Below, in pieces: positions 47,928 through 57,301 of a stretch of 64,000 nucleotides of DNA. Made by a program: the position numbers and the translations under genes. This stretch comes from an uncultured Alphaproteobacteria bacterium (GTDB lineage Bacteria; Pseudomonadota; Alphaproteobacteria; HIMB59), in contig CACDTV010000002.1 of the NCBI GenBank assembly GCA_902555695.1, positions 88,457 through 152,456 of the forward strand, read 5' to 3'. Position 1 is the first letter of the stretch. Each line of letters begins with the position of its first letter. The notes under the pieces are model-generated. The model had not been told where the DNA came from. It searched no databases and worked only from the letters and a program-made list of their open reading frames with translations.

Positions 47928-48638
47928 TTATTTAAAGTATTTAATAAATGAAGGTTTTGTTGAAGCAGATCCTACCAAAACCCCATCTAATTTTTGTAAA
48001 CTTAAAATTTCTTTTATATTTGATAAATTTACGGAACCACCATATAAAATTTTTATTTTTTTAAAAGAATAATTTTTTAATATTTTGGTCAAAAATTGCA
48101 AAATATCATTAATTTCTGACATTTTTGGTGTTAATCCAGTACCAATTGACCATAAAGGCTCATAAGCTAATATAACTTCGTTATAAATATTCGATTTTTT
48201 GAATATTTTATTTATTTGTTTTTTTAAATAATTTTTAGTTTTTTTTGATTTATAAATATCTACAGGCTCTCCAATACAAACAATGGGTGTAATTTTGTTA
48301 TGCAGACAAAGATCAGTTTTTTTTTGTATAATCAAATCTGTTTCACCAAAATTAGACCTAACTTCTGAGTGACCAAGAATACAAAATTTTATCTTATTGC
48401 TAACTAAATCTTGAATATCTATAGATCCTGTAGAAGCACCTTTTCCATGTAAATCTACATTTTGTGCTGCATAGATATTTTTTGGATATCTAGATTTGAG
48501 AGTTAGGTTATAAAAGTTATTAGGACTAGAAATAAGTTTGTATTTCTTTGTACTTGGTAGTTTAGACACTACCTTTGATAAGTTCATACTTTCAGATATA
48601 TTTAAATATGATTTCCAATTAAATATTATATATTTCAT
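47928..48638 (-). CDS. tpiA: Triosephosphate isomerase
   Basis: A 236-residue glycolytic enzyme starting at the ATG at 48638 (MKYIIFNWKSYLN); a longer frame upstream adds a hydrophobic stretch that does not belong to the family. Catalytic residues are N7, K9, H90 in ILGHSEVRSNFGE and E160 in LAYEPLWSIGTG; the phosphate loop LYGGSVNLSN follows. NWKSY replaces the usual NWKMN, and the protein is about 15 residues shorter than typical. Divergent from ppiD with 31 bases between the starts. Confidence 0.93.
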   Translation of the reverse strand: MKYIIFNWKSYLNISESMNLSKVVSKLPSTKKYKLISSPNNFYNLTLKSRYPKNIYAAQNVDLHGKGASTGSIDIQDLVSNKIKFCILGHSEVRSNFGETDLIIQKKTDLCLHNKITPIVCIGEPVDIYKSKKTKNYLKKQINKIFKKSNIYNEVILAYEPLWSIGTGLTPKMSEINDILQFLTKILKNYSFKKIKILYGGSVNLSNIKEILSLQKLDGVLVGSASTKPSFIKYFK

Positions 48639-48669
48639 TAGGTTAACTGATATCAAAATACTTATAAAA

Positions 48670-50211
48670 ATGAAAACTAAAAAACTAATAGTTATAATAT
48701 TTAGTGCTGCACTTGGCATAAGTTTCTTATTTATCGGATTTGGATCCTATGTGGGTAAAAATTATGTTTTAAAAGTAGGAGACCAAAAAATATCAACATC
48801 TGAATTTTCTAGAGCATACGAAAACTATAAATCAGAAAATAGCCTTTCTAATTTATCAGAACAAGAGGAGTTATTTTCAAAAATTCAATTTACAAATGAA
48901 TATGTAAATGAACTAGTTTTTCTTAATTATTTAGATGAAAAAATTAGTATAAGTGATAACTCCAAAAAAGTAATTTTAAAAAAATCATTAAATAATGACG
49001 AAATGTTTAGAAATCTAGATGAAGCATCACTTCAAAATTACTTAAAGGAAATTGAGGGTAATATTTATATTGATTTATTCAATGATAGTCTTGATGCGCA
49101 GAAGTTAGTTAGTCATGAAATCAATGCAGATCTTCTTGTTGAGAAAGAATTAAATATATATGAGATTAAGAATGACGATAATCTTCTCAATTACCAATTA
49201 GAGGAAGATTTTTACTCCAATAACGAATTATATGAAATTTCAATAAATGAAATAAGTCTCAAAAATTATATTCAAGAAGAACTTCTAACTGATGGCATTA
49301 TAAATGAATATTATGAGGCAAATATAAATAAATTTATTGAGCCCAAAAATTATAGCTATGAACAAATTATATTAGATAGTATTTCAAATAAAAATTTTAA
49401 TGAGCTGAAACAGAGTGATGACTCTCAATTCAAATTATTCGAAAAAGTTGATGAAAAATTAATATTACCTCAAATTCTTGAAATATTAGAAAAACTTAGC
49501 ATAGGAGATGAAGGTAATAATATTAAAATTGGAGAAAAATACTTTTTTGTAAAACTTTTATCTTTTGAAGAAGAGTATCAAAAGAAGTTAGAGGATGTTT
49601 ATGAGGATGTAGTAGCGACTTTAACTAAATTAGAAATAGAAAATTTTACAATAACAAATGATGTTAAAAATTTAGATAGCTATAGTACAAATCAAATCTT
49701 CTTTAGTAATTCATTTAATTTTTTAGAAAATATTCCTGATCAATACAGTTTTATTAACTTTAATCAATCATCTGGAGAAATAAAAAAAGATAATTTCTTA
49801 TTTCAATTTAATGTTCAAAACATATTTAAAGAAGATCTACCATTAGATTTCAAAGAAAAATTTCTAAATTCTTTTAGTAATTATAAAAAAAATATAGAAA
49901 TTTCGCATAATGATGAATTATTAAAAAAAACAGGAACAGTAAAGGTCAACTATTTTACTGACTCTCTAACTATTAAAAATAATTTTATTGAGCCAGAGAT
50001 TTTAGAAAAAATAATTATTATTAAAAAAGATCAAAAATTAAAAGTAGTGTTACCAAATGAAGTTATTTATTTAGATATAAATTCAATTGGATCTATTGAC
50101 TCTTTAAATATAAAACAAAATATAGTGAATTTAATATATTCAAAAATTATTAAAGAAATAAAAGATACTTTAGATATAGAAGTTGATAACGAACAACTTT
50201 TACAACTTTAA
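48670..50211 (+). CDS. ppiD: PpiD-like periplasmic chaperone (SurA_N), reduced parvulin region
   Basis: About 513 residues from the ATG at 48670. A single N-terminal transmembrane helix (IVIIFSAALGISFLFIGFG) anchors a periplasmic body. The SurA_N-like start is KVGDQKISTSEFSRAYENYK. The parvulin segment (about 215-305) is short and lacks the GG.LG and pG.mv.pF patterns, so isomerase activity is doubtful. It would assist folding of exported proteins near the Sec translocon. Position between tpiA and trpE is the standard alphaproteobacterial arrangement. It is smaller than E. coli PpiD (623). Confidence 0.82.
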   Translation: MKTKKLIVIIFSAALGISFLFIGFGSYVGKNYVLKVGDQKISTSEFSRAYENYKSENSLSNLSEQEELFSKIQFTNEYVNELVFLNYLDEKISISDNSKKVILKKSLNNDEMFRNLDEASLQNYLKEIEGNIYIDLFNDSLDAQKLVSHEINADLLVEKELNIYEIKNDDNLLNYQLEEDFYSNNELYEISINEISLKNYIQEELLTDGIINEYYEANINKFIEPKNYSYEQIILDSISNKNFNELKQSDDSQFKLFEKVDEKLILPQILEILEKLSIGDEGNNIKIGEKYFFVKLLSFEEEYQKKLEDVYEDVVATLTKLEIENFTITNDVKNLDSYSTNQIFFSNSFNFLENIPDQYSFINFNQSSGEIKKDNFLFQFNVQNIFKEDLPLDFKEKFLNSFSNYKKNIEISHNDELLKKTGTVKVNYFTDSLTIKNNFIEPEILEKIIIIKKDQKLKVVLPNEVIYLDINSIGSIDSLNIKQNIVNLIYSKIIKEIKDTLDIEVDNEQLLQL

Positions 50212-50212
50212 T

Positions 50213-51601
50213 ATGTATGTTCATGGCAAAAAAGTTTTTCTAGATACTGAAAATACCATTACAATTTATAATAAACTTGCAAATAAATTTAAAGATGTCT
50301 CCATTTTAGAGTCAGTCATTGGGGGTGATAATAAAGGAAGATACTCTATTATTCTTTTTAATATATTACAAAATGTTGAAATTTTTCATAACTATGTGCT
50401 TATAAATAATCAAAAGAAAAAAATTAAATCACCAGACTCTTTTATAAAGGACATTTATAAAAATTTAAAAATTAAAACTATATATGATCAGAATATACCT
50501 CTACCCATATTTATTGGTAATGTATCATTTGATTTGTGTAAGTTTACCCTTCCAAAATTAAGTTATAAGCCTGATAAGAATGAAATTGGAATACCACTAG
50601 CGCATTTTGTAAAACCAAGAAATCTTATAATAATAGATAATGTTCTTAATGAGACACATTTAATTGAAGTTTCAAATATCAAGAAAAATCCAGTAAAATC
50701 ACTTAAAAAATTAGAAAAAATACTTAAAGAACCTTTTTCCAAAAATAAAAAATTAAATTTCAGTAAACCTAAAAAATTTAAAAACCATATTAAGAAAGAG
50801 GAATTCATTAAAAGAGTTAAGGAAATAAAAAGAGATATTAAAGTTGGTGAAATATTTCAAGCTGTTCTTTCTCAAAGATTTTCTAATGACTATTTAATTG
50901 ATCCATTTAATTTTTATAGAGCATTAAGATCAATTAATCCCTCACCTTATCTTGTTTTTTTAAACCTAAAAAATTATCAAATTATCTGCTCTAGTCCTGA
51001 GACTATGATTAAAGTAAAAAATAAAGAAATTACTCTTAGGCCTATTGCCGGAACTAGAAGAAGGGGTAAAAATGAGATTGAAGATAATAATTTAAAAAAT
51101 GAATTACTTAAGGATAAAAAAGAACTAGCTGAACATTTAATGCTAGTTGATTTAGGTAGAAATGATGTTGGTCAAATTTCAAAAAATAATACTGTAAAAG
51201 TAACTGAACAAAATATAATAGAGTATTATTCTCATGTAATGCATATAGTCAGTAATGTTACTGGAGAATTAAAAAATAATTTAACACCTATAGATGTTCT
51301 TTTTGCTGGCTTGCCAGCAGGGACTGTTTCTGGAGCACCTAAAATTAGAGCACTAGAAATATTAGAAAAACATGAGGATATTAATAGGGAATTTTATTCA
51401 GGCTCGGTTTTTTATCTAGATGCAAATGGAGATATGGATAGTTGTATTAATCTACGAACTGCAATGATTAAAAATAAAAAAATATATGCGCAAAGTGGAG
51501 CAGGTATTGTTTTTGATAGCATACCTGAGAATGAACATATTGAGTGTATCAATAAGGCTAGTGCTTTATTTGAAGCTTACAATTTAGCTCATAACATATA
51601 A
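50213..51601 (+). CDS. trpE: Anthranilate synthase component I
   Basis: About 462 residues from the ATG at 50213, one base after the ppiD stop; the in-frame TTG upstream would lie inside ppiD. It makes anthranilate from chorismate with TrpG. SILESVIGGDNKGRYSII resembles the tryptophan feedback site (LLES...RYS). The catalytic domain has SQRFSNDY, PSPYLVFL, RPIAGTRRRG, LVDLGRNDVG, MHIVSNVTG and FAGLPAGTVSGAPK. The stop overlaps trpG (TAATG). No leader peptide or attenuator is seen. Confidence 0.95.
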   Translation: MYVHGKKVFLDTENTITIYNKLANKFKDVSILESVIGGDNKGRYSIILFNILQNVEIFHNYVLINNQKKKIKSPDSFIKDIYKNLKIKTIYDQNIPLPIFIGNVSFDLCKFTLPKLSYKPDKNEIGIPLAHFVKPRNLIIIDNVLNETHLIEVSNIKKNPVKSLKKLEKILKEPFSKNKKLNFSKPKKFKNHIKKEEFIKRVKEIKRDIKVGEIFQAVLSQRFSNDYLIDPFNFYRALRSINPSPYLVFLNLKNYQIICSSPETMIKVKNKEITLRPIAGTRRRGKNEIEDNNLKNELLKDKKELAEHLMLVDLGRNDVGQISKNNTVKVTEQNIIEYYSHVMHIVSNVTGELKNNLTPIDVLFAGLPAGTVSGAPKIRALEILEKHEDINREFYSGSVFYLDANGDMDSCINLRTAMIKNKKIYAQSGAGIVFDSIPENEHIECINKASALFEAYNLAHNI

Positions 51602-52170
51602 TGATCACTCTTATAGATAATTATGATAGCTTCACATATAATTTGTATCATTGTTTAAGTAAAAGAGATCAAGTTTTAGTTATCAAAAATGACATGATTT
51701 TAAAAAATATTGATAAAATTGTTAATAGCAAAGGAGTTGTTATATCACCTGGACCAAGTAATCCATTTAATGCAGGAGAATGTCTTGATTTAGTTCATCA
51801 AATATACTCATTTATACCAATATTAGGTGTTTGTTTAGGTCATCAAATTTTAGGAGTTTATTTTGGAGCTAAAATAGACACATTAAGTACACCAATGCAT
51901 GGAAAAGTATCAAATTTAAAAAAAATAAATGAATGTAAGATATATAAAAATATTGATAAAAAGTTTCGTGCAACTAGATATCACTCTTTATACCTAAATA
52001 AAAATAATTTTCCTCAAAATTTAAAAATAACAAGCATTTCAGAGGATGATAAAATTATAATGAGTTTTAAACATGAATTATTTTCTATTTATGGTGTTCA
52101 ATATCATCCTGAGAGTATTGAAACTCTTATGGGTTCAAAGATTTTAGAAAATTTTATGGATTGTATATGA
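51601..52170 (+). CDS. trpG: Anthranilate synthase component II (glutamine amidotransferase)
   Basis: A 189-residue class I glutamine amidotransferase that supplies ammonia to TrpE. LIDNYDSFTYNLYH is the N-terminal hallmark, SPGPSNP follows, the nucleophile cysteine is in LGVCLGHQIL, and the His-Glu pair is in GVQYHPESIET. In some bacteria the same subunit serves PabB. One-base overlap with trpE and four-base overlap with trpD. Confidence 0.96.
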   Translation: MITLIDNYDSFTYNLYHCLSKRDQVLVIKNDMILKNIDKIVNSKGVVISPGPSNPFNAGECLDLVHQIYSFIPILGVCLGHQILGVYFGAKIDTLSTPMHGKVSNLKKINECKIYKNIDKKFRATRYHSLYLNKNNFPQNLKITSISEDDKIIMSFKHELFSIYGVQYHPESIETLMGSKILENFMDCI

Positions 52171-53150
52171 AATTTAAATTAGATGACTCAATAACTAATA
52201 GAAATGTTGAATATGCTATTAAGTATTTATTTGACTCAGATAATATTTCTCATCAAGCGATTATTATTTATCAATTAAATAAATTAATAAATAATAGCGA
52301 TATACTTTTATCTTTAAGAAAATTTATTTTTAAAAATTCTAATAAAATAAAACAATATTCTAATTCTTTGGATACATGCGGGACTGGAGGTGATGGGTTA
52401 AAGACATTAAATATATCAACAACAGTAGCTATATTATTATCATCTGTTGATATTCCAATTGCAAAACATGGTAATCGTGCAGCTAGCTCATTAAGTGGCT
52501 CTTCTGATATTATTTCTGAATTGAATATATCTAGTGAAAAAGATTCGAAGAAAATAATTAATAAAATAACAAATGATAAATTTGTCTATTTAAATGCACC
52601 TTTTTTTTACCCAAATCTTAGTAAAGTTGGAGAAGTTAGAAAAAAATTAGGTATAAAAACGATATTTAATTATATGGGCCCTACATTAAATCCATTAGGC
52701 GCTAAATATCAAATATTAGGTACTGTGAATAAAAACTCAGCAGAAATAATGTTAAAAATACTATCTAAAATTGATAATAAAAATTCTACAATTTTTTTCT
52801 CAGATGATGGATTAGACGAAATAAGTATATTTGCTCCAACAAATTTTTATTTTAAAAGAGGAAAAAATGTCACTAAAAAGAAGATATCTCATACAAAATA
52901 TAAAAAATACCTTTCATCTAAATTAAATTTTAAGGATATTAAAGGAGGTATTCCCTCTTATAATGCAAGCAGGCTGATTGAATTATTTCAGGGAAAAAAA
53001 GATAGTTACAGAGATATAACTATTATTAATTCAATTTACGCGATGCAAACAATAAAACCGACTATTAAATTTGATGAATGCTTTGATATATTAAGTAATT
53101 CTCTTGATACGTCTAAGGCTTTAAATCATTTAAACAAAATTAAAAAATAA
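52167..53150 (+). CDS. trpD: Anthranilate phosphoribosyltransferase
   Basis: About 327 residues from the ATG at 52167, overlapping the trpG stop as ATGA; a TTG two codons earlier is less likely. It joins anthranilate and PRPP. The phosphate-binding motif is DTCGTGGDGLKTLNIST, then KHGNRAASSLSGSSDI, YMGPTLNPLGAKYQ and DDGLDEIS. It is slightly shorter than usual (about 335-345). A one-base TAATG overlap leads into trpC. Confidence 0.95.
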   Translation: MKFKLDDSITNRNVEYAIKYLFDSDNISHQAIIIYQLNKLINNSDILLSLRKFIFKNSNKIKQYSNSLDTCGTGGDGLKTLNISTTVAILLSSVDIPIAKHGNRAASSLSGSSDIISELNISSEKDSKKIINKITNDKFVYLNAPFFYPNLSKVGEVRKKLGIKTIFNYMGPTLNPLGAKYQILGTVNKNSAEIMLKILSKIDNKNSTIFFSDDGLDEISIFAPTNFYFKRGKNVTKKKISHTKYKKYLSSKLNFKDIKGGIPSYNASRLIELFQGKKDSYRDITIINSIYAMQTIKPTIKFDECFDILSNSLDTSKALNHLNKIKK

Positions 53151-53920
53151 TGAATATTTTAGATAAAATAGTTTTAGAAAAAACTAATCATACAAAATAT
53201 TTAAAACAAAAAACTAATAAAAAAAAGAATTATAAATATAGTAAATCGAAATACTTTCTTAGTGCAATAGAAAGTAATCTAAATATTAATAAAAATGCTC
53301 TTATCGCTGAATTTAAAAGATATAGTCCTTCGGTTAAAAATTTTAATAAAATAAAGTATATTCAGGATATTCTCGAACAATATCATAAATCAAAATGTTG
53401 TTGTATATCCATCTTGACTGACAAAAATTTTGGTGGAAGTTTAAATGATATAACAATTGCAAAAAAAATTACTGATAAGCCAATTATTAGAAAAGATTTT
53501 ATAATAAACGAAACACAAGTATTTGAAACTAAAGAATTTGGTGCAGATGCTTTATTGTTAATTGCAAAAATTTTATCTAAATCAAATATAAAAAAATTAC
53601 ATAATTTGGCAATTGATATTGGTCTAGATGTATTAATAGAGATTGAAAATATTACAGAAGCAAGGAAAATTGATGGTATAGATGCAAAGTTGATTGGAAT
53701 TAATAATAGAAATCTAAAAGAACAAAAGATTGATATAAATAAATCAATAAAACTATCTAAAATATTAAAAAATAAAATAATAATTAGCGAAAGTGGAGTT
53801 ACAGTTTCAAATATAAAAAAAATTAAAAAAGAAAGTGGAATATCTTCTTTTTTAATAGGTGGTAGTATTTTAAAAAATGATAATAAAATTAAATATATAA
53901 ATAGATTGCATGAGGCTTAA
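53150..53920 (+). CDS. trpC: Indole-3-glycerol phosphate synthase
   Basis: A 256-residue TIM-barrel enzyme that closes the indole ring. LIAEFKRYSPSVK (catalytic lysine K-R-x-S-P), SILTDKNFGGS, PIIRKDFIINETQVFE, ADALLLIAKIL, LIEIEN, GINNRNLKE and ISESGV mark the strands. Monofunctional, without fused TrpF. No trpF, trpA or trpB is in the window, so the pathway finishes elsewhere. It joins moaC with a one-base overlap. Confidence 0.95.
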   Translation: MNILDKIVLEKTNHTKYLKQKTNKKKNYKYSKSKYFLSAIESNLNINKNALIAEFKRYSPSVKNFNKIKYIQDILEQYHKSKCCCISILTDKNFGGSLNDITIAKKITDKPIIRKDFIINETQVFETKEFGADALLLIAKILSKSNIKKLHNLAIDIGLDVLIEIENITEARKIDGIDAKLIGINNRNLKEQKIDINKSIKLSKILKNKIIISESGVTVSNIKKIKKESGISSFLIGGSILKNDNKIKYINRLHEA

Positions 53921-54384
53921 TGAGTTTATCACACTTCAATAAAAAAAATAAAAATATTGAAATGGTTGATATATCAAAAAAAAATAAAACAAAAAGATTT
54001 GCTGAGGCAAGATCTTTAATTGAAATTGATAAAAAACTTTATTCAGTAATCAAAGGTGATAAAGAACTTAAAAATAATTTATTTAACACAGCCAAAATTG
54101 CAGGTATTTATGCTGCCAAAAATACCTCACATCAGATACCTTTAACACACAATATTCCAATAGATTATGTTTCTTTGACCCTTAATTTAAGAGACGAGAT
54201 ATATATAGAAATAAAAAGTGTTGTGAAATCAAACTACTCAACAGGATTAGAGATAGAAGCCTTAAATTCTGTTTCGTGTGCCTCTATTACAACTTTTGAT
54301 ATGCTTAAGTCTTTTAAAAAAAAGATAATTATTAAGAAAATTGAAATAATAAAAAAAAGAGGAGGTAAAAACAATATTGGATGA
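53920..54384 (+). CDS. moaC: Cyclic pyranopterin monophosphate synthase MoaC
   Basis: A 154-residue enzyme of early molybdenum-cofactor synthesis. EMVDISKKNKTKRFAEARS matches the N-terminal motif, and GLEIEALNSVSCASITTFDM with the following lysine region matches the C-terminal motif. The central motif, normally IPLCHPL, reads IPLTHNI: histidine is retained, cysteine and proline are changed. It stands in the common trpC-moaC-moeA-lexA order. The C-terminus RGGKNNIG overlaps moeA. Confidence 0.9.
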   Translation: MSLSHFNKKNKNIEMVDISKKNKTKRFAEARSLIEIDKKLYSVIKGDKELKNNLFNTAKIAGIYAAKNTSHQIPLTHNIPIDYVSLTLNLRDEIYIEIKSVVKSNYSTGLEIEALNSVSCASITTFDMLKSFKKKIIIKKIEIIKKRGGKNNIG

Positions 54385-55495
54385 TATTTTTAAGACAATA
54401 AAATTAATTTCAAGTTATCTTCCAAAAAATAAATTTTCATCAATTTTTAGTCAAAATCTAAATAATAATCATTTAATCAAATCTAATATAGTGATTAAGA
54501 AAAATATACCTCCTCAAAATCAATCATCAATGGATGGTATAGCAATTACAAATGTTGGAAAAAAATTTAAAATTATTGGAAAATCGAAATTAAATATTTT
54601 TAATAAAATAAAGGTAAATTCAAATGAGTGTTTAATTGTAAAAACTGGGTCACTAATTCCTGATAATATAAAATATATAGTTCCCCAAGAACAAATTTTT
54701 ATAAATGAAGGAAATGCTTATGTAATTAATTTTAATAAAAATAATAAATTCATAAGAAAAAAGGGACATATCTTCAAAAAAGGTAGTAAAATTGATTTTC
54801 AGAATAAATATTTATCTTTTTATGAATTAAGCAGTATAAAAAGCCTGAAAGATATAAAAGTCAAAATACTTCAGCCATTAAAATTTAAAATTATTTCGAC
54901 AGGTAGCGAATTTACTAAAGATCATTTTATTCTCCCTACAAATGGTTATTATTTAAATAATTTTATAAAAAAGAATAATCATATTGTTGAAAAGAGTATT
55001 CATATAAAAGATGATCAAAAATTATTACTAAAAGAAATAAACAATTCAAAATCAGATATTACAGTTATTATTGGAGGCACAGGTAAAAGTAAAGATGATA
55101 TCAATTTTGAAAATTTTAATTTAATTATTGATGGTCTTGATTTAAAACCAGGTAGACCTTTTAAATTATTTATAAAGAAAAATAAAATTTATATGTTTTT
55201 TCCTGGAAACCCATGCTCTTCCTTTGTATTGACCAATATAATTATTAAATCATTAATCGAGATTTATAATAATAGAAAATCACAGATTAAATATGATTTA
55301 ATTGATATCAATAATGTAAAATTTAATTTTAAAATTTTGAAAAGAAAATCTTTTTTATTTGGTTTAAGAGATCAGAAAAGTATTAAAGTATTTAATAATC
55401 AAGAAAGTTCTAATTTAAAAAATATATTATATGCAAACTGTCTGATTTATTATGATAGAACTAATAAACTAAGGTTATATCAAATAAATGACTAA
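54377..55495 (+). CDS. moeA: Molybdopterin molybdenumtransferase MoeA
   Basis: A 372-residue enzyme inserting molybdenum into adenylated molybdopterin. NIPPQNQSSMDGIAI, IISTGSEF, VIIGGTGKSKDDIN, LKPGRPFKLF and FPGNPCSSF are recognisable. It is shorter than E. coli MoeA (411) and more basic. Translation probably starts at TTG 54377, preceded by AGGAGG inside moaC; the nearby ATG is out of frame. It overlaps lexA by eight bases. Confidence 0.9.
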   Translation: MDDIFKTIKLISSYLPKNKFSSIFSQNLNNNHLIKSNIVIKKNIPPQNQSSMDGIAITNVGKKFKIIGKSKLNIFNKIKVNSNECLIVKTGSLIPDNIKYIVPQEQIFINEGNAYVINFNKNNKFIRKKGHIFKKGSKIDFQNKYLSFYELSSIKSLKDIKVKILQPLKFKIISTGSEFTKDHFILPTNGYYLNNFIKKNNHIVEKSIHIKDDQKLLLKEINNSKSDITVIIGGTGKSKDDINFENFNLIIDGLDLKPGRPFKLFIKKNKIYMFFPGNPCSSFVLTNIIIKSLIEIYNNRKSQIKYDLIDINNVKFNFKILKRKSFLFGLRDQKSIKVFNNQESSNLKNILYANCLIYYDRTNKLRLYQIND

Positions 55496-56066
55496 AAACG
55501 CCAAAAAGCTTTTAGATTTTTTGAGAAAATATATTGAGAAAAATAAAATATCTCCTAATTATGAGGAAATGAAAGAACACATGGGTTTAAAATCTAAATC
55601 CTCCATATTCCAATATTTAGAATATTTAGAAGAACAAGGTCACATAAAAAAAGACAAATTAAAATCTAGGTCTATTGAAATAAATAATTTAATTCCTTTT
55701 TATAATGCGATATCTGCGGGTAAACCTATAGATAGTTTGAGTCAACAAATAGAATATATTGATGTAAATAGTTTTATAAAATCGAATAAAAGGAACTGTG
55801 TCGCTTGTAAAGTAAGTGGTAATTCAATGGAGTCATATGGTATTTTTGAAGATGATATAATTATATTAGAAAAAGTTACAAATTATAATTCAAATGATAT
55901 TCATGCTATTCAGATAGATGATAGTGAGATAACTCTAAAAAAAATTAAATTAATCAAAGATGAAATTGAAATATTTGGTGATCACAAAAATTTTTCATCT
56001 ATCAAGTATAAAAAAGATAGGATTAAAATATTGGGTAAGATGATTAATTTAGTCAGAAAATATTAA
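55488..56066 (+). CDS. lexA: LexA SOS repressor
   Basis: A 192-residue self-cleaving repressor of DNA-damage genes. The winged helix at the N-terminus includes ISPNYEEMKEHMGLKSKSS and FQYLEYLEEQGHIKK. The cleavage site is A77-G78 in YNAISAGKPI. The protease domain has S113 in VSGNSMESYGI and K151 in EITLKKIKL. It is short for the family (about 200-240), mainly in the linker. No LexA box was recognised near the operon start. One-base overlap with gltX. Confidence 0.93.
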   Translation: MTKNAKKLLDFLRKYIEKNKISPNYEEMKEHMGLKSKSSIFQYLEYLEEQGHIKKDKLKSRSIEINNLIPFYNAISAGKPIDSLSQQIEYIDVNSFIKSNKRNCVACKVSGNSMESYGIFEDDIIILEKVTNYNSNDIHAIQIDDSEITLKKIKLIKDEIEIFGDHKNFSSIKYKKDRIKILGKMINLVRKY

Positions 56067-57301
56067 TGATAATTACTAGATTCGCCCCCTCTCCTACTGG
56101 AAATTTTCATATGGGAAGTTTAAGGACTGCAATTTACAATTTTTTATTTGCTAGAAAAAATGAAGGAAAATTTCTTTTAAGAATAGAAGACACAGATAGG
56201 GAAAGATCAAAAAAAATATATGAAGAAGAAATATTAAAAATATTTAATATATTTAAACTTCAATATGACAATCTTAGTTATCAATCTAAAAATTTAAGTA
56301 TTCATCAAGAATATTTAGAAAAACTGATGTCAAATGATATGGCGTATCATTCAAAGGATGGGCCTTATAAGTTTAGAGTGAACAGAGATAATGAATTTTT
56401 TGAGTATGATGATTTAATTTTAGGAAAAATAAAAGTACCATCAAATACTATAGAAGATTTTTCAATTGCAAGATCTGACAAAAGCCCAACTTTTATATTA
56501 TCAAACTTAATTGACGACCATTTAGAGAATGTGACTAATGTCATTCGTGGAAACGATCATACTACTAATTCAATTAAACAAATCATGATATCGGATGCTT
56601 TAAATTTTAAAGATATAAAATATGCCCATATACCTCTGATACATGACATTAATGGCAAAAAGTTATCAAAAAGAAGTAATATAACTAATGTAAACGATTA
56701 TTTGAGTGAAGGTTACCTATCAGACTCAATATTTAATTTTATTATTAAATTAGGTAATAATTTTAATGATATCGAATATTTAGATATTGAAGATGCAATT
56801 GATAATTTCAATTTATCTAAAGTAGTTTTATCACCAGCTAAATTTGATATTGAAAAGTTAAATTTCATTAATCGTCATTATTTAAATAAATTATCTTTTA
56901 TAGAATTTAAAAATTTTTTAGAAAAAGATATAGAAAAACAAGTATCTAATTTTCAGTTAGAACTTGTTTTCCAGGACATATTAGAAAGATGTAACAAATA
57001 TACAGATATCAATAAAGAGGTATCAAAACTTTTAAACTTTTTTGAAAAAAATATTGTCCTTGAAATTGATGAAAATGAAAAAGCTTTAATTAAAAAAATT
57101 TATTCAATTATTAAAAGTTTGCATGATGCTGATAATGCTGTATTAATGCTTGAAGAAAATGACTTACCTTTAAAGAAAATAGGTAAGATAATCAGAAAAA
57201 TTACAGTAAATTTTGAGTCCAAAATACCAATTGAAAAGATTATTTTATTCTTTGGTATTGAAAAAGTTAAGGAAAAGTTATTATTATACATAGATGATTG
57301 A
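56066..57301 (+). CDS. gltX: Glutamyl-tRNA synthetase, compact
   Basis: A 411-residue class I aminoacyl-tRNA synthetase. [18 protein letters not shown] carries the HIGH-equivalent, [14 protein letters not shown] the glutamate site, and KKLSKRSN (199-203 core) the KMSKS-equivalent. The C-terminal anticodon-binding part is about 60 residues shorter than usual (about 470). In Alphaproteobacteria a second GltX copy is common and may charge tRNA-Gln; only one is in the window. It overlaps gltA by eight bases. Confidence 0.93.
   Translation: MIITRFAPSPTGNFHMGSLRTAIYNFLFARKNEGKFLLRIEDTDRERSKKIYEEEILKIFNIFKLQYDNLSYQSKNLSIHQEYLEKLMSNDMAYHSKDGPYKFRVNRDNEFFEYDDLILGKIKVPSNTIEDFSIARSDKSPTFILSNLIDDHLENVTNVIRGNDHTTNSIKQIMISDALNFKDIKYAHIPLIHDINGKKLSKRSNITNVNDYLSEGYLSDSIFNFIIKLGNNFNDIEYLDIEDAIDNFNLSKVVLSPAKFDIEKLNFINRHYLNKLSFIEFKNFLEKDIEKQVSNFQLELVFQDILERCNKYTDINKEVSKLLNFFEKNIVLEIDENEKALIKKIYSIIKSLHDADNAVLMLEENDLPLKKIGKIIRKITVNFESKIPIEKIILFFGIEKVKEKLLLYIDD

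Noticed and set aside
48538..48669. 44-residue N-terminal extension of the PpiD-like protein
   Set aside because: It would run antisense through the tpiA start and displace the membrane anchor; the ATG at 48670 gives a normal N-terminus.
48639..48719. 27-residue hydrophobic extension of triosephosphate isomerase
   Set aside because: The family begins at the KYIIFNWK strand; the extension reaches into the ppiD coding region on the other strand.
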